Positions 36,352 through 44,883 of a DNA stretch of 64,000 bases are shown piece after piece. The notes under the pieces are model-generated. The model searched no databases, was not told where the DNA came from, and saw only the letters and a program-made list of their open reading frames with translations. Position 1 is the first letter of the stretch. The number at the start of each line of letters is the position of its first letter. Source of the DNA: an uncultured Allomuricauda sp. (lineage in GTDB: Bacteria > Bacteroidota > Bacteroidia > Flavobacteriales > Flavobacteriaceae); assembly GCF_947499695.1 (NCBI RefSeq), contig NZ_CANMPQ010000001.1:1706271-1770270 (forward strand), given 5' to 3'. Both the position numbers and the translations under genes were made by a program.

Positions 36352-39300
36352 ATGAAGTATAGTTGCAAGGTATTTTTCCATTTAATTTTAATAGGAATTC
36401 TATTTAACTCCTGTTCTGAACAAAACAAAAACAAAGAAGTGCTTTTGTTTTCAAAAATTGATGCCAAACAATCTGGAATTGACTTTGCAAACAACCTCAT
36501 TGAGAACGATTCACTCAATTATTTCACCTATTCCTATATCTATATGGGCGGAGGTGTTTCGGCTGGAGACATCAACAACGATGGTCTAGTAGATTTGTAC
36601 TTCACCGGAAATATGGTTTCGAACAAACTGTATCTCAACAAAGGCAACCTACAGTTTGAGGACATTTCCGAAGCTGCAGGCGTTGCCGGTGATGATAGAT
36701 GGTATACGGGAACAACCATGTCCGATGTAAACAATGATGGCCTATTGGATATCTATTGCTCCGTGGGAGGGAAATTTGGGCCTAAAGAGAATCAGTTGTT
36801 CATCAATAATGGCGACAATACATTCAGCGAGAGAGCCGAAGAATTTGGCATTAACGACCCAAGCAACAGTGTTCAAAGTACTTTCTTTGACTATGACAGG
36901 GATGGAGATCTTGACCTATATGTAGCAAACTATCCCCCAACCCCTTTTAACGCTCCCAATTTTTTATATGCTTTCAAACAAAAATTTCCCAAACCTCTGG
37001 AAACCGATAGACTTTTTAAAAACGAAAATGGAAAATTTATTGACGTAACCGAAGAAGCAGGTCTAAAAACCTTCGGTCTTTCCTTAAGTGCTACGGTTGG
37101 AGACCTTAATCAAGATGGATGGCCAGATTTATATGTCTCCAATGATTTTAGCTCTCCGGATTATATGTTCATCAACAACAAGAATGGAACCTTTTCTGAA
37201 CAAGTAAAAAACACCACAAAAAATAACTCCTTCTACGGAATGGGCACCGATATTGCCGATTTCAACAACGACTTGTTGTTAGATATCATGCAAGTTGATA
37301 TGACCGCTCAAATCAATAGAAGGGCAAAAGCCAATATGGCAAGTATGAATCCTGATTTATTCTGGAGTACAGTCAATGCAGGATTCCATTACCAATATAT
37401 GCAGAACACACTGCAGTTGAACAATGGCAACTTAAAAGATTCCCTTCCTGATTTTAGCAATATTTCAAGATTTGCAGGAGTATCCTCTACAGATTGGAGC
37501 TGGGGACCCTTATTTGCCGATTTGGACAATGATGGTTGGAAAGATCTTTTTATTTCCAACGGTACAAGACGCGAAATAAATAACAGGGATTATTTTTTAG
37601 AAATAGAAAAAAAAGGACTTCCAAAGGATAGTACACTTGCTAAAAGTTTGGCCATACCCTCCGAAAAAATAGACAATTATGTATTTCGAAACAATGGAGA
37701 TCTAACTCTATCCCGTATGAACAGTGAATGGGGTATCGAACACAAAGGTTTTTCCAATGGTTGTGTCTATGTAGATTTAGACAATGACGGTGATCTTGAA
37801 ATCATCACAAACAATATTGATGACCACGCCTCAGTTTTTGAAAATAAAAGTTCCGAAAAAAACAATTACACCACCATTCAATTTAAAGGGCCTGACAAAA
37901 ACCTATTGGGTTTAGGTACAAAGGTCAAACTATATGCAAATGGAATCTCCCAATACCAAGAAATGACATTGACAAGAGGATTTCAATCCTCCGTGGCGCC
38001 AAGACTTCATTTTGGGCTCGGTCAGGCGGAAAAAGTGGATTCTATAATAGTTCAGTGGCCTGATGATAAAAAGGAGTTTATCACAGACGCTAAAATCAAT
38101 ACTAGTCTGGTAATCGAGTATTCAAAAGCTGCATTCCCTAATGAAACTGCTCCTCAGTTACCAGAAAAGCTTTTCCAAACAGAAACGGATTCTTTAAAAA
38201 TTGCAAAGCATATCCATATTGAAAATTATTTCAACGATTTCGAAAAAGAAATTTTACTGCCACATCAAACCTCATTGCTAGGTCCGAATATTGCAACTGG
38301 AGACCTGAACAATGACGGCTTGGATGATCTTGTTGTGGGCAGTTCATCTCAAAATACTACAGCTTTGTATTTTCAAAGGAGAGATGGAAGTTTTCAAAAA
38401 ATAGATTCCAATCCATTTGCTATGGACAGTGGATCCGAAGATATGGGCATCCATATTTTTGATGCCGAGGGAGATGGCGACAACGACATTTATATTGCCA
38501 GTGGCGGAAATGAGTTTTCTCCTGACTCCGAACAATTGCAAGATAGGTTGTACATAAACGATGGCAAAGGTGCTTTCGAGAAATCACAAGATGCCATTCC
38601 ACAAATGATTACCAGTAGTTCACGTATACATAGTCATGATTTTGACAAGGATGGTGATTTGGACTTGTTTGTGGGTGGACGTCTTGTCCCTGGTAATTAT
38701 CCTTCACCAGCCAATAGTTATATTCTTGAAAATATAAGTAATTCAGATAATGTCCGGTTTGTGGATGCTTCGGAAAAAGTAGCTCCAATGCTCAAGAAGA
38801 TTGGTATGGTAACCGATGCGGTTTGGACGGACTTTGACGGCGACTCCTGGACCGACCTAATTTTAGTAGGCGAATGGATGCCCATAACACTTTTAAAAAA
38901 TGACAGGGGATATTTTACCGATGTTTCGAATGATATGGGCACAGATGACACCGCTGGGTGGTGGTTCAGTATAAATGGAGGGGACTTTGACAATGATGGT
39001 GATATGGATTATATCGTCGGAAACTTGGGTCAAAACTTCAAATATAAAGCAACGGAAAACGAAACTTTTGATATTTACTTCAATGATTTTGATAGTAACA
39101 ACACCAACGATATTGTTTTAAGTTATTACAATTATGGCGAAAAGTTTCCGCTTAGAGGACGGGAATGCACCTCGCAGCAAATGCCCGGAATCAAAAAGAA
39201 ATTCAAAAATTATGAATCTTTTTCCAATGCTACGTTAGAGGATGTATACGCCAAGGAAACTTTGGATAATTCTTTGCATTATCAAGTCAAGTCTTTTGCA

Positions 39301-39657
39301 AGTATTTATCTCGAAAACAAAAAAGGTAAAATGATTCCGCATCAGCTTCCAAATGTTGCCCAGTTGTCTTCTATAAATCAAATTACGATTCGGGATTTTG
39401 ATAATGACCAAAATTTGGATGCATTGATTGTTGGTAATTTATACAATTCTGAGGTGGAAACTCCCAGAAATGACGCAAGTCACGGACTTCTTCTAAAAGG
39501 AGTTGGAAATGGTTCCTTTGTTCCAATTCCAGCTAAAATCAGTGGATTTTATGCACCCGGAGATGTAAAGGACATGAAAACCATGAAAATAGCAGAAAAA
39601 GAATATCTCGTGGTTGCCAAAAATTCCGATGCATTGCAATTTGTCAAAATCAATTGA
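36352..39657 (+). CDS. Large FG-GAP/VCBS repeat lipoprotein, CRTAC1/UnbV type
   Basis: A 1101-residue surface lipoprotein with Cys21 in its lipobox (FNSC). It carries about thirteen calcium-loop repeats of the D-x-N/D-x-D-G-x-x-D type (for example GDINNDGLVDLYF, FDYDRDGDLDLYV, HDFDKDGDLDLFVG). Between the first and second repeat blocks lies an ASPIC/UnbV domain (KVKLYANG...HFGLGQAEKVDSIIVQWP). It probably folds into two beta-propellers. Proteins of this type often follow SusCD pairs in Bacteroidetes, and their exact job, perhaps binding or cleaving substrate, is not settled. It stands 99 bases after susD, behind a weak stem-loop. Confidence 0.9.
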   Translation: MKYSCKVFFHLILIGILFNSCSEQNKNKEVLLFSKIDAKQSGIDFANNLIENDSLNYFTYSYIYMGGGVSAGDINNDGLVDLYFTGNMVSNKLYLNKGNLQFEDISEAAGVAGDDRWYTGTTMSDVNNDGLLDIYCSVGGKFGPKENQLFINNGDNTFSERAEEFGINDPSNSVQSTFFDYDRDGDLDLYVANYPPTPFNAPNFLYAFKQKFPKPLETDRLFKNENGKFIDVTEEAGLKTFGLSLSATVGDLNQDGWPDLYVSNDFSSPDYMFINNKNGTFSEQVKNTTKNNSFYGMGTDIADFNNDLLLDIMQVDMTAQINRRAKANMASMNPDLFWSTVNAGFHYQYMQNTLQLNNGNLKDSLPDFSNISRFAGVSSTDWSWGPLFADLDNDGWKDLFISNGTRREINNRDYFLEIEKKGLPKDSTLAKSLAIPSEKIDNYVFRNNGDLTLSRMNSEWGIEHKGFSNGCVYVDLDNDGDLEIITNNIDDHASVFENKSSEKNNYTTIQFKGPDKNLLGLGTKVKLYANGISQYQEMTLTRGFQSSVAPRLHFGLGQAEKVDSIIVQWPDDKKEFITDAKINTSLVIEYSKAAFPNETAPQLPEKLFQTETDSLKIAKHIHIENYFNDFEKEILLPHQTSLLGPNIATGDLNNDGLDDLVVGSSSQNTTALYFQRRDGSFQKIDSNPFAMDSGSEDMGIHIFDAEGDGDNDIYIASGGNEFSPDSEQLQDRLYINDGKGAFEKSQDAIPQMITSSSRIHSHDFDKDGDLDLFVGGRLVPGNYPSPANSYILENISNSDNVRFVDASEKVAPMLKKIGMVTDAVWTDFDGDSWTDLILVGEWMPITLLKNDRGYFTDVSNDMGTDDTAGWWFSINGGDFDNDGDMDYIVGNLGQNFKYKATENETFDIYFNDFDSNNTNDIVLSYYNYGEKFPLRGRECTSQQMPGIKKKFKNYESFSNATLEDVYAKETLDNSLHYQVKSFASIYLENKKGKMIPHQLPNVAQLSSINQITIRDFDNDQNLDALIVGNLYNSEVETPRNDASHGLLLKGVGNGSFVPIPAKISGFYAPGDVKDMKTMKIAEKEYLVVAKNSDALQFVKIN

Positions 39658-39701
39658 TTCACTTTTCCTTCTGTCAATAAATGACGCATACAATTTGACT
39701 C

Positions 39702-39730
39702 AAGCCTTGACTTAACATCAGGGCTTTTTT
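39702..39730 (+). terminator. Terminator at the end of the SusCD module
   Basis: AAGCCTTGA (39702-39710) pairs with TCAGGGCTT (39718-39726) with one G-U pair, followed by Ts. It separates the module from murF, whose start is 13 bases on. A -7-like TATCTTCG at 39732-39739 may drive murF. Confidence 0.7.
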
Positions 39731-39743
39731 ATATCTTCGATTT

Positions 39744-41018
39744 ATGACATTGGAACAGCTTCATGCGATTTTCTTATCGCATCCCACAGTTTGCACAGAT
39801 ACACGAAAAATTACCAAAAATTGCCTTTTCTTTGCTTTAAAAGGCCCCAATTTTAATGGCAACGAATTTGCCAAACAAGCTTTGGAACAAGGTGCAGCAT
39901 ACGCCATAGTTGACGAAAGCCAGCATGAAACATCTGATAAATGTTTGCTTGTAAAAGATGTTTTGCAAACACTTCAAAACCTGGCAACATTCCATAGAAA
40001 TTATTGTAGTGCAAGGGTTGTCTCCCTAACAGGCAGTAATGGTAAGACCACAACCAAAGAACTGATTCATGCTGTCTTGTCAAAAAAATACAAAACTGTC
40101 GCCACAAAAGGTAACCTCAACAACCACATAGGAGTGCCCCTTACCCTGCTATCTATAAAAGCAGACACCGAACTTGCGATAGTGGAAATGGGCGCCAACC
40201 ACAAAGAAGAAATTGCTTTTTTGTGCAATATTGCCCAGCCTGATTTTGGCTATATAACCAATTTTGGAAAGGCCCACCTTGAAGGTTTTGGCGGTATTGA
40301 AGGGGTTATTCAAGGTAAAAGTGAGCTTTACCAATATTTAATTCCTAATGGAAAGTATGTCTTTTTAAATGCAGATGACCCTATACAAGTTGAAAAGCTA
40401 GCTTCTTATATTAAGAAAATTGGATTTAGTACGAACAACCCTGAATATTTCAATATTAAACTCCTTCATACGAATCCTTTTGTTGTCATTGAAGTCGAAA
40501 ACACTACGATTTCAACAAAACTTATTGGTAGTTATAATTTTCCAAATTGTTGTTCCGCTATCACAATGGGTAAATATTTCAATGTCCCTTTAGAGGAAAT
40601 TAAAACAGCCCTTGAATCCTATGTGCCGGCAAATAATCGTTCTCAAATTATTGAGAAAAACGGGTTCAAAATCATTTTGGATGCCTATAATGCCAATCCA
40701 ACTAGTATGCAAGCTGCTATCCACAATTTCAAAAGTATGCCGGGAACTGAAAAGACATTGATTTTGGGTGACATGTTCGAGCTTGGCCCTGAGGCTATGG
40801 AAGAGCATCAACACATATCTGATCTAGTCTTAGACCATGGTTTTTCCGAAGTGTACCTGGTAGGAGAAAATTTCTTTCATACAGCATCCAACTTCAAAAA
40901 AATGGAATCTTTTAGCCATCTAAAGGAATACCTTGAGAAGAATCCTTTACAAAAGGGCACACTTCTGATTAAAGGCTCTAGAGGAATGGCTCTGGAAAGG
41001 GTTTTGGAGCTACTTTAG
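39744..41018 (+). CDS. murF: UDP-N-acetylmuramoyl-tripeptide--D-alanyl-D-alanine ligase
   Basis: Last cytoplasmic ligase of the peptidoglycan precursor, adding D-Ala-D-Ala to UDP-MurNAc-tripeptide with ATP. It has 424 residues, slightly short for the family. The ATP loop is LTGSNGKTTTKELI; NNHIGVPLTLL and AIVEMGANHKEEI are typical of MurF. The C-terminal domain has DAYNANPTSMQAAI and ILGDMFELGP. In relatives I recall this gene next to gldJ, whereas here it lies 11 kb from it. Confidence 0.94.
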   Translation: MTLEQLHAIFLSHPTVCTDTRKITKNCLFFALKGPNFNGNEFAKQALEQGAAYAIVDESQHETSDKCLLVKDVLQTLQNLATFHRNYCSARVVSLTGSNGKTTTKELIHAVLSKKYKTVATKGNLNNHIGVPLTLLSIKADTELAIVEMGANHKEEIAFLCNIAQPDFGYITNFGKAHLEGFGGIEGVIQGKSELYQYLIPNGKYVFLNADDPIQVEKLASYIKKIGFSTNNPEYFNIKLLHTNPFVVIEVENTTISTKLIGSYNFPNCCSAITMGKYFNVPLEEIKTALESYVPANNRSQIIEKNGFKIILDAYNANPTSMQAAIHNFKSMPGTEKTLILGDMFELGPEAMEEHQHISDLVLDHGFSEVYLVGENFFHTASNFKKMESFSHLKEYLEKNPLQKGTLLIKGSRGMALERVLELL

Positions 41019-41057
41019 GTGAATAATTTTCTTAAAAAAAGCATAATGTCAAAATGG

Positions 41058-41096
41058 GGAAACATTTTGTTCGACAAACTGAACATCAATGTTTCC
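41058..41096 (+). promoter_or_regulatory. Long stem-loop just before the DCC gene
   Basis: GGAAACATT (41058-41066) is complementary to AATGTTTCC (41088-41096), with an inner stem TTTGT/ACAAA (41066-41070, 41074-41078). The structure ends four bases before ATG 41101 and could hide the ribosome entry site. It could also stop read-through from murF. Confidence 0.4.
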
Positions 41097-41100
41097 AATC

Positions 41101-41472
41101 ATGAAGAAAAATGTAATTGTTTTTGACGGAGAATGTAACCTATGTAATGGTGTAGTAGGCTGGCTGTTGAGGTTTGCACCTAATGACCAATTTCATATGG
41201 TAGCTTTTCAATCGCCGCATGGCCAAGAACTGCTATTACAGCATAACTATCCTACACAACAATTGGAAACCGTTATTTTGTTTGACGAACAGGGCAAGCA
41301 TACACATTCAGACGGATTTCTTCGTATTCTTGCCAAAATTCCCAAATGGCAACTGGTTGGGGCAATCCTTACTTACGTACCCAAAATCATAAGAGATAAT
41401 ATTTACACCCTAGCCGCAAAGAATAGAGTTAAATGGTTTGGCAAATCCCAAACCTGTGCGATAAGTTTTTAG
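41101..41472 (+). CDS. DCC-family thiol-disulfide oxidoreductase (DUF393)
   Basis: A 123-residue thioredoxin-like protein. The family signature D9-G-E-C12-N-L-C15 is at the N-terminus. ATG 41101 gives the motif its usual position; a start four codons upstream is possible. The physiological substrate of this family is unknown. It stands 82 bases after murF in the same direction, behind a stem-loop, and converges on a tRNA gene. Confidence 0.85.
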   Translation: MKKNVIVFDGECNLCNGVVGWLLRFAPNDQFHMVAFQSPHGQELLLQHNYPTQQLETVILFDEQGKHTHSDGFLRILAKIPKWQLVGAILTYVPKIIRDNIYTLAAKNRVKWFGKSQTCAISF

Positions 41473-41479
41473 GTAAATG

Positions 41480-41554
41480 TGGGATATACTGGATTCGAAC
41501 CAGTGACCTCTGCCCTGTCAAGGCAGCGCTCTAAACCAACTGAGCTAATATCCC
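41480..41554 (-). tRNA. tRNA-Val (GAC)
   Basis: A 75-base cloverleaf on the minus strand. The acceptor stem GGGATAT pairs with ATATCCC. The D-arm is GCTCAGTTGG-like, the anticodon stem CTGCC/GGCAG encloses the loop TTGACAG with anticodon GAC, and the T-arm contains GGTTCGAATCC. The discriminator base is A and CCA is not encoded. The match to known bacterial tRNA-Val(GAC) in the anticodon arm is strong. Confidence 0.95.
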
Positions 41555-41584
41555 ATAAAATTGGAGTGCAATATCGTAAAATTG

Positions 41585-41989
41585 TTACCAATCTCCATAT
41601 TCTGCCGAGTTCTTTTGAGTCTCATATAGCGTTATATGAAGTAAATGGTCTTTATCCACCATAGGTTTAAGAATATCATATATCACCTTTACAAAATATT
41701 CTGTTGTTGGATACAAGTCATCGAATTCAGGACAGTCTAGATTTAAGTTCTTATGGTCAAATCTTTCCTCAATTTCATCATGAATCAGATTTCCTAACAC
41801 TGCTAAATCCATTACAAAACCAGTATCTGGATTTACCGCGCCTCTAACTCTAACTTCTAAATCAAAGTTGTGTCCGTGAACATTGTTGCACTTACCAAAG
41901 GTCTCAATGTTTTTTTCATCGCTCCAATTTGGGTTATGCAATCTGTGCGCGGCGTTAAAATGAGCTTTGCGACAAATGGTAGTTATCAT
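41585..41989 (-). CDS. queD: 6-carboxytetrahydropterin synthase, QueD family
   Basis: Converts dihydroneopterin triphosphate to 6-carboxytetrahydropterin for queuosine synthesis. It has 134 residues. Zinc ligands are H15, H38 and H40, and the catalytic cysteine is C34 in GKCNNVHGHNF. The fold is the 6-pyruvoyltetrahydropterin synthase tunnel fold, so a PTPS role is possible but less likely in this group. It has its own promoter and lies 30 bases before the tRNA-Val gene in the same direction. Confidence 0.9.
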   Translation of the reverse strand: MITTICRKAHFNAAHRLHNPNWSDEKNIETFGKCNNVHGHNFDLEVRVRGAVNPDTGFVMDLAVLGNLIHDEIEERFDHKNLNLDCPEFDDLYPTTEYFVKVIYDILKPMVDKDHLLHITLYETQKNSAEYGDW

Positions 41990-42006
41990 TCAGCATTAGA
42001 TTTGTG

Positions 42007-42039
42007 CAAAGATACTTCTTAAGCATTCATCTTTCCAAA
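42007..42039 (-). promoter_or_regulatory. Promoter of queD
   Basis: On the minus strand TTTG (42039-42036) is followed after 21 bases by TATCTTTG (42014-42007), matching both halves of the Bacteroidota consensus. The start codon is 17 bases downstream. Confidence 0.6.
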
Positions 42040-42073
42040 ATAAAGATCTAGATATAATCCGACCGAAGACCAA

Positions 42074-42104
42074 TAAAAAAAGCCATCCATTTAGGATGGC
42101 TTTC
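42074..42104 (-). terminator. Terminator of the second SusCD operon
   Basis: AGCCATCC (42081-42088) pairs with GGATGGCT (42094-42101). On the minus strand the stem is followed by a run of Ts. It lies about 105 bases after the lipoprotein stop. Confidence 0.8.
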
Positions 42105-42208
42105 TGGTCGTAAAACGACCTCACTTTTTGAACTTGACGGTTATTGTATAGAAAGTTCAAAAGGGTGTGCTTTCTAGTGGGAAACATAAAATGCACTCCC
42201 AATGTAAC

Positions 42209-43225
42209 CTACTTCTGGAGCGTTAAGAAGTTAGGGATAAATCCATCAGAATCTATCTGGATATCAATCCTACCAATACATGTAAACACCAAACCGTTAA
42301 CAGCTCCATATGTTCCTGGACCAAATGTGTTAAAATGAATCTGGCCCGCTTCTCCCCCATAGGAGACTCCACTGGAACCTGTATCAATGTCAAGCACTAA
42401 ATCATCGGCACCATCAAGAGGTAACCCTCCACCAATAATTGTAATTTGATTTGCCCCGGGACCAGCAATAACTGTTCTAGTGTCACCTTGAGGTCCAAAA
42501 AAGGCATCAAAAGCATGGTTCACTACATTATAGGTTCCTGGCAGTTCTGCCAAATCAACAGAAGGACATAAGATGATAAATCCAAATTCAAAGGCTTGTC
42601 GATAACCCGCTTCATCAAGCAAATCATCGGTTACTGACCCCCCTGTTTGTACATAAAGGGTACCATCTGCACCGGAACGTATATCGTCCTCAGGACCAAC
42701 TGCCACCTCATCACCATCTGCATCTAAATATACACCACCTTCCAAAGTAACTTCTGTCAAATTTAGTCTTGTGCTTCCACTAAACTTATTTCCTTCAGTA
42801 TTGGTTACTTCAGCTGTGAAGAAAAAACTATCTCCAAAGCTTATGTCGTCTACCGTTACACCAACCAATGAAGCTAATTCATCGGCATTGAAAGCGAAGG
42901 AAGCAGGAAAGCTGGTTACCATCTCTACAGATAAAGTATCGGTTCTAACACCACCTAAATCTGCATAGACTCTTAAATCATATGATACCGCTGTTCCATT
43001 TGCATCCTCAACGGAGAATGAATAACTCAAATCAGAAATTTGCTCAACACCGATTGCCGCTGCAGGATTTTGATCTACAAATCGCACAAAACCACCAGTT
43101 GCAAGAAAATCGTTAAGTTGATTTTTGTCATCGTCCTCACATGAAACGAGGGTTACGCTGACTATTGTCAGCATAGCCATAAAGGCTACATTTATTTTCG
43201 AAAAGATTTTATTACGTATTTTCAT
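42209..43225 (-). CDS. Unknown surface lipoprotein, third gene of SusCD operon
   Basis: A 338-residue lipoprotein with Cys29 in VTLVSC, followed by an acidic EDDDK stretch, the type of signal that sends flavobacterial lipoproteins to the cell surface. The rest is acidic and beta-rich, with a fibronectin-like central part (YDLRVYADLGGVRTDTLSV) and two cysteines later. I do not recognise the family. It starts 18 bases after the SusD stop, so it is part of the same transcript and probably a SusE/F-like accessory binding protein. Confidence 0.75.
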   Translation of the reverse strand: MKIRNKIFSKINVAFMAMLTIVSVTLVSCEDDDKNQLNDFLATGGFVRFVDQNPAAAIGVEQISDLSYSFSVEDANGTAVSYDLRVYADLGGVRTDTLSVEMVTSFPASFAFNADELASLVGVTVDDISFGDSFFFTAEVTNTEGNKFSGSTRLNLTEVTLEGGVYLDADGDEVAVGPEDDIRSGADGTLYVQTGGSVTDDLLDEAGYRQAFEFGFIILCPSVDLAELPGTYNVVNHAFDAFFGPQGDTRTVIAGPGANQITIIGGGLPLDGADDLVLDIDTGSSGVSYGGEAGQIHFNTFGPGTYGAVNGLVFTCIGRIDIQIDSDGFIPNFLTLQK

Positions 43226-43242
43226 TTTTATTTCTTTTTGAG

Positions 43243-44856
43243 TTAATCCAATACTGCTGGATTTGCATCCCAGAATGTTTTCACTGAAATCTCCTTTTGG
43301 TCAATGCTGGAGTTTGTGTTTACCACCGTTGCAGGATAAAGGAAAGTACGAGGAAAAGCTCCGGGAGTTCCAACGTGATCAGAAATATCACTTGGTAATC
43401 CAGTTCTCCTATAGTTATTATACGCTTCCAATCCATTCCCCCAAAGGGCGATGTAGTACTCTTTCATGATAACATCCAATCTAGCTGTATCATCTGCTGC
43501 GGCATCGTATTGCCCTAAAACAAAGGTCACGTAGTCATCCACGTCAGTACTGGTGGCTGCAAAGGCAGGTACCACCTGTCCTGGGATAAAGTTCAATACT
43601 TTGTCCATGGATTCTCTAACGCCTTCTTCCAATAAAGTTCTTGGGTTTCCGGTTGTTCCAGACACCAAAGAAGACTCAGCCTGCATGAACTTGACATATG
43701 AGGAAAGCAAGAATGGGAATATACCAGCTCCTCCACCTCCAGTATTAACGGCTACTGATTGGAAGTTGTCAGCATCAAAAGCTCCTCCAATTGGATACAA
43801 TCCATAGGTAGACCTCTTCAATCCGTCTGGTGGAACACCATCGTCATCTCCATGATCACGGGTCCAATAGAAATCACCCAAGTAACAGAAGTTTACAACT
43901 GTGTTATCTTCACAAGGTAAATCATCTCCGGAAGGCACTTCATTCACCTGGCGGTAGAAATAATATCTCAACCTAGGGTCTTCAAATCCTTTGTCTGCCT
44001 TTAACAAGTTCACATAATAGCTCACTAGGTAATCATCAGCACCATCTGCATCATAGTTGAGTGCATAATAAGGGTGTCTACTTTCACCTGTTGTACTAGC
44101 TGTAGATGAGTATTTAAACTCGAAATCATCAGCCGCATCGGTAATCAATCCAGCACTAATAAGGCCATTAATCTCGCTACTAAAGTCGCCTATCAAACGC
44201 ATTTGCAGATACATCTTAAACTTAAGGGTATTCGCCATTCTGGTCCACTGGGCTTTGTCGCCGCCATAAAACAGGTCATTGGGCATAACGGATCCTGGTG
44301 CATTTATAGATGCAATTCCTTCATCGATAATATCAAGCATCGCATTGTATATAGATTGACCACTATCAACAACAGGATTAGCATTGTCATTTCCTTGAAG
44401 AGCTTCCGTAAAGGGCACATCTCCAAAAACATCTACCAAAGTAACATAGATGTATGCCTGGATTAATTTGGCCACACCAATGAATCCTTCCAATTCTCTT
44501 TCTTCCGCCAATGGGATAAGAACATTTATATCCTGAAGTGATTCTCTGTACATATCTGTCCAAAGATCATCCAAGTTACCTGAACTCAGCGAAAATGGCC
44601 CTACATAAGCCCCAAATAAGTGTTGCATTCTTGCAAATTCCGCCGCACGAACGTTAATACCATCTTCATTGTCTTCGTTGTAGGCAATAGCATTAACAAA
44701 ACGTAATTGCACATTGTTCAATAACAACTCTGGGTCAGCACTCGAAGGTGTCAACTCACTCGGATCATTAAGCTGATTTAGATCTATCGTTTCACAGCTT
44801 ACACCTAACATCAGCAAAAGTATGCCTATGATGCTTATTTTATTATAGTTTTTCAT
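43243..44856 (-). CDS. SusD-like lipoprotein, SusD/RagB superfamily
   Basis: A 537-residue surface lipoprotein with Cys21 in LMLGVSC. The pattern LNQLNDPSELTPSSADPELLLNNV and the body (VAKLIQAYIYVTLVDVFGDVPFTEAL) place it in the SusD-like_2 branch. ATG 44856 gives the better signal peptide; ATG 44880, three bases after the susC stop, would add eight basic residues and is also possible. It is the binding partner of the preceding SusC. SusD-like_2 proteins are often found without glycan enzymes, as here. Confidence 0.9.
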   Translation of the reverse strand: MKNYNKISIIGILLLMLGVSCETIDLNQLNDPSELTPSSADPELLLNNVQLRFVNAIAYNEDNEDGINVRAAEFARMQHLFGAYVGPFSLSSGNLDDLWTDMYRESLQDINVLIPLAEERELEGFIGVAKLIQAYIYVTLVDVFGDVPFTEALQGNDNANPVVDSGQSIYNAMLDIIDEGIASINAPGSVMPNDLFYGGDKAQWTRMANTLKFKMYLQMRLIGDFSSEINGLISAGLITDAADDFEFKYSSTASTTGESRHPYYALNYDADGADDYLVSYYVNLLKADKGFEDPRLRYYFYRQVNEVPSGDDLPCEDNTVVNFCYLGDFYWTRDHGDDDGVPPDGLKRSTYGLYPIGGAFDADNFQSVAVNTGGGGAGIFPFLLSSYVKFMQAESSLVSGTTGNPRTLLEEGVRESMDKVLNFIPGQVVPAFAATSTDVDDYVTFVLGQYDAAADDTARLDVIMKEYYIALWGNGLEAYNNYRRTGLPSDISDHVGTPGAFPRTFLYPATVVNTNSSIDQKEISVKTFWDANPAVLD

Positions 44857-44883
44857 TGTCCTATTTTTTTTCTTTTCCATTGA

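Noticed and set aside
36540..39420. Periodic DNA repeats in the large lipoprotein gene as a possible repeat array
   Set aside because: The periodicity is at the protein level (calcium loops); the DNA is not repeated exactly and there are no CRISPR-like spacers.
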